From: Cyanobacteria bacterium FACHB-DQ100
Lineage (GTDB): Bacteria > Cyanobacteriota > Cyanobacteriia > Leptolyngbyales > Leptolyngbyaceae
Direction: 5' to 3'
NCBI GenBank assembly: GCA_014695195.1
Contig: JACJNW010000035.1
Span: forward strand, 124,001-188,000
Length of the DNA stretch: 64,000 nucleotides
Shown: positions 18,215 through 26,574 of the stretch, one piece after another
Layout of the letters: each line of letters starts with the position of its first letter
Numbering within the stretch: the first letter of the stretch is position 1
Made by a program: the position numbers and the translations under genes
The notes under the pieces: model-generated
Databases searched by the model: none
Told to the model about the DNA's origin: nothing
What the model saw: only the letters and a program-made list of their open reading frames with translations

Positions 18215-20050
18215 TTACCACATCGACCAAGTTAGAAGCGCACCTAACAAGCCAACCACAAGCGAAATGGTCAGCATATAAGCTTGCGATCGTCCTGAAG
18301 CGCTATATTTCAAAGTCTCACCGCTAAAGAGCGAAGCTAATCCGACGAAGTTGACTACTCCATCCACGATGTAACGATCGCACCAGGCGCTAAATTGAGC
18401 GATCGCGTTTACAACCAAAACCACACTGACGCGATATAGACGATCCACGTAAAAGTCATACGCCAGCAAATCTTGGAAAAATCGGAGCGGAGCTTGGACG
18501 GGACGAATCCAGGCATAGTTCAACGTGATTGCAAATCCCAACGCTGTACCCGCGATTCCAGACAGAATCAACAGTCCTGCTGCTGACCAATTCATAATCT
18601 CCCAATGAGGCAATAGGTTCAGAGTATTGAGGATGATCGGAATCATCAAGGTTAAAACACTTAGTGACACCATAGGCACAGCCATCAGCCAGGGAACTTC
18701 TGGAGCGCGTCGAGTTTTTGGCTGCACCTTACCCATGAACACTAATCGGTAAACTCTCGTCAGGTTTAGAGCGGTTAGTGCATTCACCGCCAGCACGACC
18801 ACGACTAGCCAAGGCTTGTCATACCAAAAATCATCAATTCCGCGCTGCAATGCCCAGAACCCACCCAGCGGAAACAGCCCCACTAATCCGGCTGAACCTG
18901 TTAGAAACGCAGTGGTTGTCGCAGGCATTTTTGACCACAAGCCGCCCATTTCTGTGATGTCTTGAGAACTGGTGGTCATAATGATTGATCCGGTACTCAT
19001 GAACAGAAGCGCTTTTGCGATCGCATGAGCAAACAACAGAATGAAGGCGAAATCCGTCCAGCCAATGCCGACCGCAATAAAGACTAATCCGAGATAAGCA
19101 CTGGTGGAATGAGACAATGCCCGCTTCATGTCAATTTGAGCGAGAGAAACCAGAGAAGCCCCGATCGCAGTCATCGTTCCTAAAGTCACCAGAGCAGTGG
19201 AAGCGACAGGCGACAACGTAACGATCGGCTGAAGCCTGATCAATACGTAAGCGCCACATCCAACGACAACTGAGTTCCGTAAAATCGATGCAGGATTCGG
19301 ACCTTCCATTGCTTCATCCAGCCAGAGATGTAGCGGAAACTGGGCACACTTCCCAATTGGGCCTGAAATCAACGCCAGTCCCAGTAACGCCGACACCACA
19401 GGCGACAGTTCTGCCTTTTCTGCCCAATCATAAAGGCCCGGAAAATCTAAGCTTCCAGAAAGCGCGGACAGTGCCACAACACCCATCAACAGCAACACAT
19501 CTCCAACCCGCTTGGTCAGAAACGCATCTCGTGCCGCAGTCACAACAAGTGGTTGAGCATACCAAAACCCTACCAACAAATAAGTTGAGAGCGTCAGCAT
19601 TTCTAGAAGTGCATAGGTCAGAAAGAGCGAATCACTCACTGCCAATCCGCTCATTGCACCTTCAAAAAATCCCATCAATCCAAAAAATCGCGCCAGCGCC
19701 CAGTCTTTCTCCATGTACCCCAGCGCAAACACCTGAGCAAACAGACTCAAGCCCGTCACCAGCTCCATTGCACCAACACTGATTGGAGAAAGCTCCAACG
19801 AAAACGTCAAATCTAAATCTGCTGCCTGCAGCCAGTGAAAGGCGAAATGCTGCGGTTCCTGTCCCCAGACTGCGCCAAACAGTGCGATTCCATGCACAAA
19901 CGCTAGCACAGTCGTTAATACATTAAGATAAGCCGCAGGACGAGGACCTGTCTTCCGAATCAGTCCCACAGACCAAGGCAGCGTCAAAAATGCACCCAGA
20001 AGTCCGTAGCAAGGAATCCACCAGCTTGTTTCGATTAGGGACTGCTGCAT
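18215..20050 (-). CDS. ndhF4: NADH dehydrogenase-like subunit 5, NdhF4 (NDH-1MS')
   Basis: The 611-residue NuoL-type subunit shares the LWLDEAMEGPNPASILRNSVVV segment with NdhF3 and has about 16 membrane helices and a C-terminal amphipathic region. It begins the operon ndhF4-ndhD4-cupB plus the riboflavin-kinase-like gene. Its promoter lies in the 487-bp spacer shared with the divergent ccm operon. The close tandem placement of the ndhF3 and ndhF4 operons in the same orientation suggests they arose by, or were kept as, one unit. Confidence 0.92.
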   Translation of the reverse strand: MQQSLIETSWWIPCYGLLGAFLTLPWSVGLIRKTGPRPAAYLNVLTTVLAFVHGIALFGAVWGQEPQHFAFHWLQAADLDLTFSLELSPISVGAMELVTGLSLFAQVFALGYMEKDWALARFFGLMGFFEGAMSGLAVSDSLFLTYALLEMLTLSTYLLVGFWYAQPLVVTAARDAFLTKRVGDVLLLMGVVALSALSGSLDFPGLYDWAEKAELSPVVSALLGLALISGPIGKCAQFPLHLWLDEAMEGPNPASILRNSVVVGCGAYVLIRLQPIVTLSPVASTALVTLGTMTAIGASLVSLAQIDMKRALSHSTSAYLGLVFIAVGIGWTDFAFILLFAHAIAKALLFMSTGSIIMTTSSQDITEMGGLWSKMPATTTAFLTGSAGLVGLFPLGGFWALQRGIDDFWYDKPWLVVVVLAVNALTALNLTRVYRLVFMGKVQPKTRRAPEVPWLMAVPMVSLSVLTLMIPIILNTLNLLPHWEIMNWSAAGLLILSGIAGTALGFAITLNYAWIRPVQAPLRFFQDLLAYDFYVDRLYRVSVVLVVNAIAQFSAWCDRYIVDGVVNFVGLASLFSGETLKYSASGRSQAYMLTISLVVGLLGALLTWSMW

Positions 20051-20537
20051 ACTCTTCGCCTAGAAATTTGCTAAAAATGCTCCCCGAACCAAATTCGCTT
20101 GAACCTGGGGGAGCTTTACATAATTTTCCGGATTCAAAACCGAAAATAATCGCTCTAAAGTCTTAGGATTCAGCTTAGCGCTTCAACCCTTTAAAAGTAA
20201 AATGTGATCGATAGACAAATTCAATCATTGAGATTAGCTTGGATTTATATAGACTTTTAATGATTTATTAACGATTCGATTTTTCGGATTGAAATCAATC
20301 TATGGTTACATGTTGACTCAGGTTATTCCAGCGACTTCAATCAGAGACATTAGCTCCGCTTATGTCATGAATTTGCAACTATCATAGAACATTATATTGT
20401 CAAGTGACAGACTCAACTCTATTCTGAAGAAGTAGCACAGTGGAAAACTCGACAACAGTAAGAATGATGGGCGATCCCCGTCGCTCTTTTGGTTTACGAT
20501 GTTGAATTAGTTCCACTTCAATCTATGGAGAGACGAA
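20051..20537. other. 487-bp divergent control region between ndhF4 and ccmK2
   Basis: No coding sequence is seen. The plus-strand half carries a good sigma70-like promoter for ccm (20397-20425) and a TGTCA-AG-TGACA dyad. The remainder is AT-rich and should hold the ndhF4 promoter, which I could not place with confidence. Confidence 0.6.
20397..20425 (+). promoter_or_regulatory. candidate promoter of the ccm operon
   Basis: TTGTCA and TATTCT are separated by exactly 17 bp, giving a leader of about 105 nt before ccmK2. A perfect dyad TGTCA-AG-TGACA (20398-20409) overlaps the -35 box and could be an operator. Confidence 0.5.
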
Positions 20538-20846
20538 ATGCCGATCGCTGTGGGAATGATTGAAACGCGGGGATTTCCGGCTGTGGTTGAAGCCGCAGAC
20601 GCAATGGTGAAAGCCGCTCGTGTCACCCTGGTTGGCTATGAAAAGATTGGTAGCGGTCGCGTGACTGTTATCGTTCGGGGCGATGTGTCCGAGGTGCAAG
20701 CTTCTTTGGCGGCGGGACTGGAATCAGTCAAGCGCGTTAATGGAGGTGAAACTGCATCAAGTCACATTATTGCGCGTCCGCATGAGAACCTAGAATATGT
20801 CTTACCGATTCGATACACCGAAGCGGTGGAACAATTCCGAAGTTAA
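20538..20846 (+). CDS. ccmK2: carboxysome shell hexamer protein CcmK2
   Basis: The 102-residue protein is a single BMC domain with the family signature AVGMIET and [18 protein letters not shown], the pore region KIGSGRV and a C-terminus [12 protein letters not shown]. It is called CcmK2 because it is the first shell gene of the operon and lacks a C-terminal extension. Hexamers tile the facets of the beta-carboxysome and their central pores pass bicarbonate and RuBP. A GGAGAG ribosome site precedes the ATG. The second shell gene follows after 77 bp. Confidence 0.92.
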   Translation: MPIAVGMIETRGFPAVVEAADAMVKAARVTLVGYEKIGSGRVTVIVRGDVSEVQASLAAGLESVKRVNGGETASSHIIARPHENLEYVLPIRYTEAVEQFRS

Positions 20847-20864
20847 ATGTGCGCGATCGTTTGG

Positions 20865-20898
20865 GTTTGAATTGACATCGAGTTTGAATTGACATCGT
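20865..20898 (+). repeat. tandem 17-bp duplication in the ccmK2-ccmK1 spacer
   Basis: The word GTTTGAATTGACATCG occurs twice, directly adjacent (20865-20881 and 20882-20898), differing only at the seventeenth base. It occupies nearly half of the spacer between the two shell genes. Confidence 0.8.
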
Positions 20899-20923
20899 TT
20901 TTTGATTGGAAGGGAGAATTACA

Positions 20924-21265
20924 ATGGCTATTGCAGTTGGCATGATCGAGACGTTAGGGTTTCCCGCAGTTGTGGAAGCCGCAGACGCAATGGTGAAAGC
21001 CGCTCGTGTGACCTTGGTGGGTTACGAGAAAATCGGTAGCGGTCGGGTGACTGTGATTGTGCGGGGCGACGTTTCAGAAGTGCAAGCTTCGGTCGCGGCT
21101 GGAATTGAGAATGTGAAGCGCGTCAACGGTGGACAAGTGCTGTCTACTCACATCATTGCGCGTCCGCACGAAAACCTGGAGTACGTGCTGCCGATTCGCT
21201 ATACCGAGGCAGTTGAACCGTTCCGTGAAAGCGTGAGCGGTATCCGTCCGCTGAACCGTCCATAG
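20924..21265 (+). CDS. ccmK1: carboxysome shell hexamer protein CcmK1
   Basis: The 113-residue BMC-domain protein is nearly identical to the preceding CcmK2 through residue ~97 and differs by a longer tail ([16 protein letters not shown]), the usual distinction between CcmK1 and CcmK2. The start is the ATG after AAGGGAGAATTACA; a start 18 bases upstream is less likely. Six bases separate its stop from ccmL, so the two are tightly coupled. K1 and K2 probably form facet layers together. Confidence 0.92.
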   Translation: MAIAVGMIETLGFPAVVEAADAMVKAARVTLVGYEKIGSGRVTVIVRGDVSEVQASVAAGIENVKRVNGGQVLSTHIIARPHENLEYVLPIRYTEAVEPFRESVSGIRPLNRP

Positions 21266-21271
21266 TCCCCG

Positions 21272-21571
21272 ATGCAAATTGCAAAAGTTCGGGGAACTGT
21301 TGTCAGTACGCAGAAAGAGCCGAGTCTCAGAGGCGTAAAATTCCTCTTAGTGCAGGTTCTCGATGAAGAAGGGCAGCCGCTTCCGCTATATGAAGTGGCT
21401 GCTGACAACGTGGGCGCAGGGGTCGATGAGTGGGTATTAGTGAGTCGCGGCAGCGCAGCGAGGCAGGTTCCCGGTAGCGAGAACCGCCCAGTCGATGCTG
21501 CTGTGATCGCCATTATTGATACGGTGAGCGTGGATAATCGCCCGCTGTACAACAAAGGAACTCAATACTAG
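21272..21571 (+). CDS. ccmL: carboxysome pentameric vertex protein CcmL
   Basis: The 99-residue protein has the EutN/CcmL fold pattern (MQIAKVRGTVVSTQK at the N-terminus, VAADNVGAGVDEWVLVSRGSAAR in the middle, VDAAVIAIIDTV near the C-terminus). Pentamers of it cap the twelve vertices of the carboxysome. The stop codon is followed by a hairpin before ccmM. Confidence 0.93.
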   Translation: MQIAKVRGTVVSTQKEPSLRGVKFLLVQVLDEEGQPLPLYEVAADNVGAGVDEWVLVSRGSAARQVPGSENRPVDAAVIAIIDTVSVDNRPLYNKGTQY

Positions 21572-21573
21572 GG

Positions 21574-21596
21574 TTCGATCATTAGGGTCGAACCTT
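21574..21596 (+). terminator. intercistronic hairpin between ccmL and ccmM
   Basis: GGTTCGA (21574-21580) pairs perfectly with TCGAACC (21590-21596) around a 9-nt loop. There is no T-run after it, so it is more likely an attenuator or RNA-processing/stability element than a full terminator. Confidence 0.5.
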
Positions 21597-21652
21597 CCAT
21601 TCTCCTCCCTGCACAGTTAGCTTGCTTGTGCGGTTTTGTTAGGAGAAATGCT

Positions 21653-23686
21653 ATGGCAGTCCGTAGTGATGCGGCTCCGCCTACACCCTGGTCGCGGAAT
21701 CTGACTGAGCCGAAGATCGATCAATCGGCTTCTGTGCATTCGTTTTCTAATCTGATTGGCGATGTGCGGATCGGAGCAAACGTAGTGATTGCGCCGGGAA
21801 CCTCAATTCGGGCGGATGAAGGCAGTCCCTTTTTTATTGGATCGCGATCGACGGTTCAAGATGGGGTGATGATTCACGGCTTGGAGCAGGGGCGAGTCGT
21901 TGGGGACGACGGCGATTCCTATTCGGTCTGGATTGGAAACAATACCGCGATCACCCACATGGCGATCATTCACGGCCCTGCCTATGTGGGTGATGATTGT
22001 TTTATTGGTTTTCGATCGACGGTGTTTAACGCCCGAATCGGAAATGGGTGCATTATTATGATGCACGCACTGGTTCAAGATGTGGAAGTGCCGCCTGGGA
22101 AGTATGTGCCGTCGGGTGCAGTGATTACGACTCAGCAGCAAGCCGATCGATTACCGGAAGTGAGTGAGCGCGATCGTGCTTTTGCTTCCTACATTGTCGG
22201 CACTGCATCAAAGACAAGTTCTCAAGCGGCAGTTTCGAGTCGGAGTGCCGCGAAGTCCACGACAGATATTAAAGCTGGCAGTAGCGCTACAGAAAATGGG
22301 TCAATTATGAACGGCGAAGTTGTTAACCACGTTCGGCAATTATTAGCGCAAGGCTACCGAATCGGCATGGAACACGCAGATAAGCGGCAGTTTCAGACCA
22401 GTTCTTGGAAGAGTTGTGCGCCCATTCAAGCAACGAGCGAGTCGGCTGTGTTGGCAGAATTACAATCCTGTCTTGCGGAACACAGCGGTGAGTATGTTCG
22501 CTTGATTGGGATTGATACGAAGAATAAAAAGCGGGTGCTGGAAGCGATTATTCAGCGTCCGGGTGATAAGCCTACAAGTTTCTCAGGCGGTTCGAGCTAT
22601 TCGGCTCCGTCTTATAGTGCAGCAAATTCGAGCTACAGTTCGGCTTCGAGCTATGGTTCTGCATCGAATGGAAACGGTCACAGTAGCGGCGGACTTGATC
22701 CGACTGTGGTAGCTCAGATTCGTCAGATTCTATCGAAAGGTGGTCGGATTGGAACCGAACACGCAGACAAGCGCCAGTTCCAAACCAGTTCCTGGAAAAG
22801 CTGCGCCCCGATTCAGACTACAAATGAATCCGCAGTAATGACAGAGTTACAGCGATGTTTAGCAGAACACAGCGGCGAATATGTTCGCTTGATCGGGATT
22901 GACACTCAGAACAAGCGACGGATGCTGGAAGCAATTATTCAGCGTCCAGATGGAAAGCCTGTGGCTCAACCGACTTCGCACGTTACCTCTCATCATCAAC
23001 CTGCTGTTCATCACACGGTTGATGGCGCACTTGCGGGCGATGCAACAGAGCAAATTCAACAACTGTTAGCGCAAGGCGCAGTGGTGGGTTTGGAGTTTGC
23101 AGATGAACGTCGATTTAAGTATGGCTCTTGGAACAGTGCGCCAACGATTCAGGCGGGTTCGGCTCAAAGCGCGATCGCGGCTCTCAATTCGTTTATCAAC
23201 GAGCATCGCGATCACTACATCCGCTTGGTTGGCGTTGATCCAAAACAGAAAAAGCGAATTGCAGAAAGTGTGATTCATCGCCCCGGAAAAGCTCATGCTT
23301 CTAACGGTAACGCCAGTGGTTACAGCAGTTCAGCCGCTTCTGAACCGCCAATGTATAACGGGCCTTCGAGCTACAAATCTCAGCCTCCGCTTTACACACC
23401 TTCCAGCAATGGTAACGGTCGTCTAAGTCCGGACACTGTGGAGCAGATTCGTCAGCTTGTGCGTCAGGGCTACAAGATTGGGGTTGAGTTCGCGGATCAG
23501 CGACGTTATAAAACCAGTTCTTGGCAGACTGCAACTTCGATTCAAACCAACCGTGATGCTGAGGCAATCTTAGAGGTTGAAGCAGCGATCGCGAACTATT
23601 CCGGTCTATATGTGCGCCTAATCGGCATTGATCCGAAAGCAAAGCGGCGTGTAGCTGAAATGGTGATTCAACAACCTGGTAAGTAG
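21653..23686 (+). CDS. ccmM: carboxysome assembly protein CcmM with gamma-carbonic-anhydrase domain and four SSUL modules
   Basis: The 677-residue protein starts at the ATG behind TTAGGAGA. Residues ~15-185 form a gamma-carbonic-anhydrase left-handed beta-helix with the three expected zinc ligands His75, His102 and His107. Four Rubisco-small-subunit-like (SSUL) modules follow, at about 219-305, 345-430, 460-545 and 590-677, joined by Ser/Gly-rich linkers. They cross-link Rubisco during carboxysome formation. Modules 1 and 2 contain the Cys pair (WKSCAPIQ and a later Cys in a C-LAEH context), while modules 3 and 4 have none. No Cys pair is present just after the anhydrase domain. An in-frame ATG at 22307, right before module 1, could start the short form. 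ccmN follows after 9 bp. Confidence 0.95.
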   Translation: MAVRSDAAPPTPWSRNLTEPKIDQSASVHSFSNLIGDVRIGANVVIAPGTSIRADEGSPFFIGSRSTVQDGVMIHGLEQGRVVGDDGDSYSVWIGNNTAITHMAIIHGPAYVGDDCFIGFRSTVFNARIGNGCIIMMHALVQDVEVPPGKYVPSGAVITTQQQADRLPEVSERDRAFASYIVGTASKTSSQAAVSSRSAAKSTTDIKAGSSATENGSIMNGEVVNHVRQLLAQGYRIGMEHADKRQFQTSSWKSCAPIQATSESAVLAELQSCLAEHSGEYVRLIGIDTKNKKRVLEAIIQRPGDKPTSFSGGSSYSAPSYSAANSSYSSASSYGSASNGNGHSSGGLDPTVVAQIRQILSKGGRIGTEHADKRQFQTSSWKSCAPIQTTNESAVMTELQRCLAEHSGEYVRLIGIDTQNKRRMLEAIIQRPDGKPVAQPTSHVTSHHQPAVHHTVDGALAGDATEQIQQLLAQGAVVGLEFADERRFKYGSWNSAPTIQAGSAQSAIAALNSFINEHRDHYIRLVGVDPKQKKRIAESVIHRPGKAHASNGNASGYSSSAASEPPMYNGPSSYKSQPPLYTPSSNGNGRLSPDTVEQIRQLVRQGYKIGVEFADQRRYKTSSWQTATSIQTNRDAEAILEVEAAIANYSGLYVRLIGIDPKAKRRVAEMVIQQPGK

Positions 23687-23695
23687 TTTACTCTG

Positions 23696-24409
23696 ATGCA
23701 ATCGCCGCCTCTACAGTTAATGCCCGTGAGTACGACCCACTACTATGTGAGTGGGAATGTCACGGTTCACCCAGGGGCAGCGATCGCACCAGGCGTTTTG
23801 CTGCAAGCTGATCCGGGCAGTCGGATTGTAATTCATCAAAGCGTTTGTGTGGGGCTTGGATCAGTGATTCAGGCGCATGAGGGAACGATCGAACTCGGTG
23901 AAGGCGTGATCATCGGGGCTGGGGTGTTGCTGATTGGTGAGTTGACCGTGGGCGATCGTGCTTGTGTGGGTACGGGGACAACGGTGATGAATCGATCGAT
24001 TGCGAGTTTGTCGATCGTGCCTCCGGGGTCGTTGTTGTGTGAGGAACTGCGATCGGCTGCGGTAGAAGAGCCAACTGAAGAAGTTTACGAGCCTGGTTTC
24101 TGTCCACCGCCACCTGAGAACAAGCAACCTGAAGCAGTGAAAGAACCGGAGCTTGTGAAGGATGTTTGGCAGAATAATGGCTCGAAGCCACAGATAGAAG
24201 AGATTTCTCAAACAAATGGAGCGAAGCCACAAACCACCGCTGCTGAAGTGAATGGAGCAAAGCCGACAGTAGAGGCGCAAGAGTCGGATGAAATTGAATC
24301 TCCAGCTTCGCAAAATGGGCAGGTGTATGGGCAAGCTTATGTGAATCGATTGTTGGGTAAGATGTTTCCGGGGCAGCGATCAGCAAACGATAATGGCAAT
24401 CCATCCTAA
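23696..24409 (+). CDS. ccmN: carboxysome assembly protein CcmN
   Basis: Residues ~15-125 form hexapeptide-repeat beta-helix turns resembling the CcmM anhydrase domain but without zinc-site histidines. A long acidic, Pro/Gln-rich linker follows with three NGxKP words. Near the C-terminus the segment VYGQAYVNRLLGKMFPG is the amphipathic encapsulation peptide that binds shell proteins. CcmN bridges CcmM-Rubisco condensate to the CcmK shell. It is the last gene of the operon; ccmO and the beta-carbonic anhydrase CcaA are not in the window. Confidence 0.93.
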   Translation: MQSPPLQLMPVSTTHYYVSGNVTVHPGAAIAPGVLLQADPGSRIVIHQSVCVGLGSVIQAHEGTIELGEGVIIGAGVLLIGELTVGDRACVGTGTTVMNRSIASLSIVPPGSLLCEELRSAAVEEPTEEVYEPGFCPPPPENKQPEAVKEPELVKDVWQNNGSKPQIEEISQTNGAKPQTTAAEVNGAKPTVEAQESDEIESPASQNGQVYGQAYVNRLLGKMFPGQRSANDNGNPS

Positions 24410-24439
24410 CAAAAACAAACAAGGTGGCTTGTTGAGTAG

Positions 24440-25507
24440 TTAATGAGGCGGTTCGATATCTTCTAATGAAGTATTCACAACAGCAAAAAAATCATCATTA
24501 CTAAACACTTGACCAAGTAATTCCCATCCTGCATCCAACGGCACTTTACTCTCACCATCTTGATAGTAATGTTCACCCAAAACACCGCCTGCTGCTTCTA
24601 TTAGGTCATAAGCAGCAAGCATGGTGAGATTCTCGTGTTCATACTCTTGCTTCTCAATATAGTTGATGATCTTGCTTTGTCGTGACAAATCTAATCGTAA
24701 TAGTACCTTCATAAGAAACCAGAAAGTGAAGGCTTTTTCATCTGAAAAATCTTCTACATCTCGCAAAGCAAAACGTTCCTCGATTCCTGACACAAGGATT
24801 GCCACATAGTAAGCTATTTGCCTATCTGACAGCGATTCAATACGCTGTTGAACAAGTCTAATTATGTTGTCAAAAAAAGGTAGCTTTAATTTTCTTTCTA
24901 TTCGCTGCTTGATTGAAGATTCAAATTCTATATTTCTCTTATTAATTAGTACTGGTGTCAAATGCTCTGGGATACCTTCGACTTGAATAGCATAGCAACC
25001 CAATCTGTATGAGAAGTCAAAAGAGCGACCTGCTCCCAAAGCGTCATAAAAACCAACAGCGAATGAAATTGCTGCTCTGTCGCCAATTGCTTGCTGCATT
25101 CCAATCACGTATGGAATATGTTGAGCAATGCTTTCCGCTTGGACTTTAGAATAACAGCCGTTTAAAACTACACACTCTACTTGGTCAGCAAACAATTCAA
25201 ATAGCCCAGATAGAGCATCTTTTGTGACGAATTTTTGCTGTCCTGATTCATCCTCGAAAACTAAGCCATTCTCTCCCGCACCATGCCCTGAGAAATGCAC
25301 AATATTTGGAACTACATCCAATAAAGCACGATGAATGTCTCTTGAACGTACTGCCCACTTCTGAATCAATTCAAACTGATCACGATGCTTTGCTCGATTT
25401 AGTCCCTCGTTAATTTCTCTTACTTCTTCATCTAAACGCAAATGTGAGGTATTTTTTGGATTAGAAGCCAAAATTAAAATCTTTCGAGGTGAAGCAGCGC
25501 TATTCAT
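24440..25507 (-). CDS. CHAT-domain protease with unrecognised C-terminal helical domain
   Basis: Residues ~8-190 are a CHAT (caspase HetF associated with Tprs) domain. The catalytic His75 lies in HFSGHG and Cys118 in VVLNGCYS, both intact, with the preceding ILILASNPKNT strand and an IGMQQAIGDRAA segment typical of the family. Residues ~195-355 are rich in helices and charges and match nothing I know; such tails in CHAT proteins often serve as adaptor (effector-associated) domains. No TPR repeats are present. The gene stands alone, convergent to ccmN, with no evident partner, so its substrate and trigger are unknown. Confidence 0.85.
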   Translation of the reverse strand: MNSAASPRKILILASNPKNTSHLRLDEEVREINEGLNRAKHRDQFELIQKWAVRSRDIHRALLDVVPNIVHFSGHGAGENGLVFEDESGQQKFVTKDALSGLFELFADQVECVVLNGCYSKVQAESIAQHIPYVIGMQQAIGDRAAISFAVGFYDALGAGRSFDFSYRLGCYAIQVEGIPEHLTPVLINKRNIEFESSIKQRIERKLKLPFFDNIIRLVQQRIESLSDRQIAYYVAILVSGIEERFALRDVEDFSDEKAFTFWFLMKVLLRLDLSRQSKIINYIEKQEYEHENLTMLAAYDLIEAAGGVLGEHYYQDGESKVPLDAGWELLGQVFSNDDFFAVVNTSLEDIEPPH

Positions 25508-25671
25508 ACTGGTTCCACGTAATTAGATTCTTCTCCAGTGTAATTTCCTGCTCAATTATTGGCATCGCACTAATAACTCTTTGGCTGCATTACTTTTGAT
25601 ATCTAATAGACATTAGTTTGAGTTTTATACGATCCAACTCAGTACCCGACTCGCTGGTGCGCGGTTTGTGG

Positions 25672-25750
25672 CGTTGGGGATGAAGTGATTTTGCTCTGGA
25701 AGGTCGATCGCGTTCTTGAGTCGATCAAGGGGTGCGATCGCGGCTCTCGA
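25672..25750 (+). repeat. left copy of a diverged direct repeat flanking the toxin-antitoxin genes
   Basis: The 18-bp word GATTTTGCTCTGGAAGGT (25687-25704) recurs exactly at 26447-26464, and TCGCGTTCTT, GATCAA and TGCGATCGC follow in the same order in both places. The two copies are in the same orientation about 760 bp apart on either side of the higBA-like pair. Confidence 0.7.
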
Positions 25751-25793
25751 AGAGAACTCGATCGTCCAGTAGTCCGAGGATTAAGAAACTCAA

Positions 25794-26027
25794 TTAAGCG
25801 ACTTCGTCTAACTCTGGAACAAACTCAGCCTCGTAATTCTCAATTAAAACTCCGATCACATCCATCATTGAAGCCAAAGGATGATCCTCATCTTCACCGA
25901 CTTGATCAATCAAACGATCAAGCAAGGAAACTAGCCGCTCATACTCTTGTTCTGTATGAGGCACAAAAACGGTTTCAGCGATCGACGACCAAGCAGTAAT
26001 TGTTTTCTCTAAGTTGAGATTTTGCAT
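25794..26027 (-). CDS. HigA-like antitoxin lacking a helix-turn-helix
   Basis: The 77-residue acidic protein contains a region (HTEQEYERLVSLLDRLIDQVGEDEDHPLASMMDVIGVLIENYE) that matches the N-terminal toxin-binding part of HigA antitoxins. The helix-turn-helix that normally follows is absent. The ATG overlaps the toxin stop codon as TAATG and has GGAAAGAG upstream; a start 12 bases earlier is less likely. Toxin-first order fits the Hig systems. It may be a natural short antitoxin or a truncated gene; if the domain is lost, autoregulation by DNA binding should be lost too. Confidence 0.75.
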   Translation of the reverse strand: MQNLNLEKTITAWSSIAETVFVPHTEQEYERLVSLLDRLIDQVGEDEDHPLASMMDVIGVLIENYEAEFVPELDEVA

Positions 26028-26314
26028 TACTCTTTCCACCTCTCTTCATCATATTCTGCGTGAGTTAGGACAGCCCGAATGTAAATCTTCTGGCGATTGT
26101 AATGAATAGCGGCAATCAGTCGAACCTTATTTCCTCCAATGTTAAAGATGGTGAGTTTTCCGACTTGATCAGCAGACGGAAATCGCTCACGGAGTTCTAG
26201 AAACGAAGCAAATTCGCCTTGTTTGACAGCTTTGTACCACTGAGCAAGAGCGGTTTTTGTATCTGGATGAAGCTTTGCAAACTCATTAAGCCGTTTACGG
26301 GTAATGACGTGCAT
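26027..26314 (-). CDS. higB: HigB-family mRNA interferase toxin
   Basis: The 95-residue basic protein matches the HigB/RelE-type toxin family from end to end: MHVITRKRLNEFAKLHPD at the start, LRERFPSADQVGKLTIFNIGGNKVRLIAAIHY in the middle and IRAVLTHAEYDEE near the end. Such toxins cleave translated mRNA at the ribosome and are held inactive by the cognate antitoxin, which is encoded next with a four- to five-base overlap. The locus is bracketed by diverged direct repeats, which is in keeping with horizontal acquisition. Confidence 0.88.
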   Translation of the reverse strand: MHVITRKRLNEFAKLHPDTKTALAQWYKAVKQGEFASFLELRERFPSADQVGKLTIFNIGGNKVRLIAAIHYNRQKIYIRAVLTHAEYDEERWKE

Positions 26315-26414
26315 ATTAATTGACTCATTTCCGCTCCATCATACAGCGGTCACGTACTCGTGCGCTGGAGGCATCGCTCCGCTCCACCGATCGCCTAATT
26401 TCTAAATCAGTTTC

Positions 26415-26525
26415 GCCGTTGTGGGGATTGAGGTGTTAGAGGTGGAGATTTTGCTCTGGAAGGTTGGTGTTTCGCTCGCCGAAGGTGTTCGCGTTCTTTG
26501 ATCAATCGAGGAATGCGATCGCACC
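26415..26525 (+). repeat. right copy of the diverged direct repeat flanking the toxin-antitoxin genes
   Basis: This copy carries the exact 18-bp word at 26447-26464 and the later words TCGCGTTCTT (26489-26498), GATCAA and TGCGATCGC. It is longer than the left copy by a GTTTCGCTCGCCGAAGG-type insertion. No transposase is encoded between the two copies. Confidence 0.65.
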
Positions 26526-26574
26526 CCTCGATCTTGAAGGAGTGTATTCTTTAGAATCGTTTGGAGGCTCTGAC

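Noticed and set aside
19288-19782. Open frame of 164 codons on the plus strand
   Set aside because: It lies antisense within ndhF4, has low-complexity Pro/Ser/His-rich sequence and matches no family.
21574-21596. GGTTCGA...TCGAACC as a tRNA T-arm
   Set aside because: No acceptor, D-arm or anticodon arm can be drawn around it; it is a simple hairpin.
23910-24422. Open frame of 170 codons on the minus strand
   Set aside because: It is antisense to ccmN and has no domain or ribosome site.
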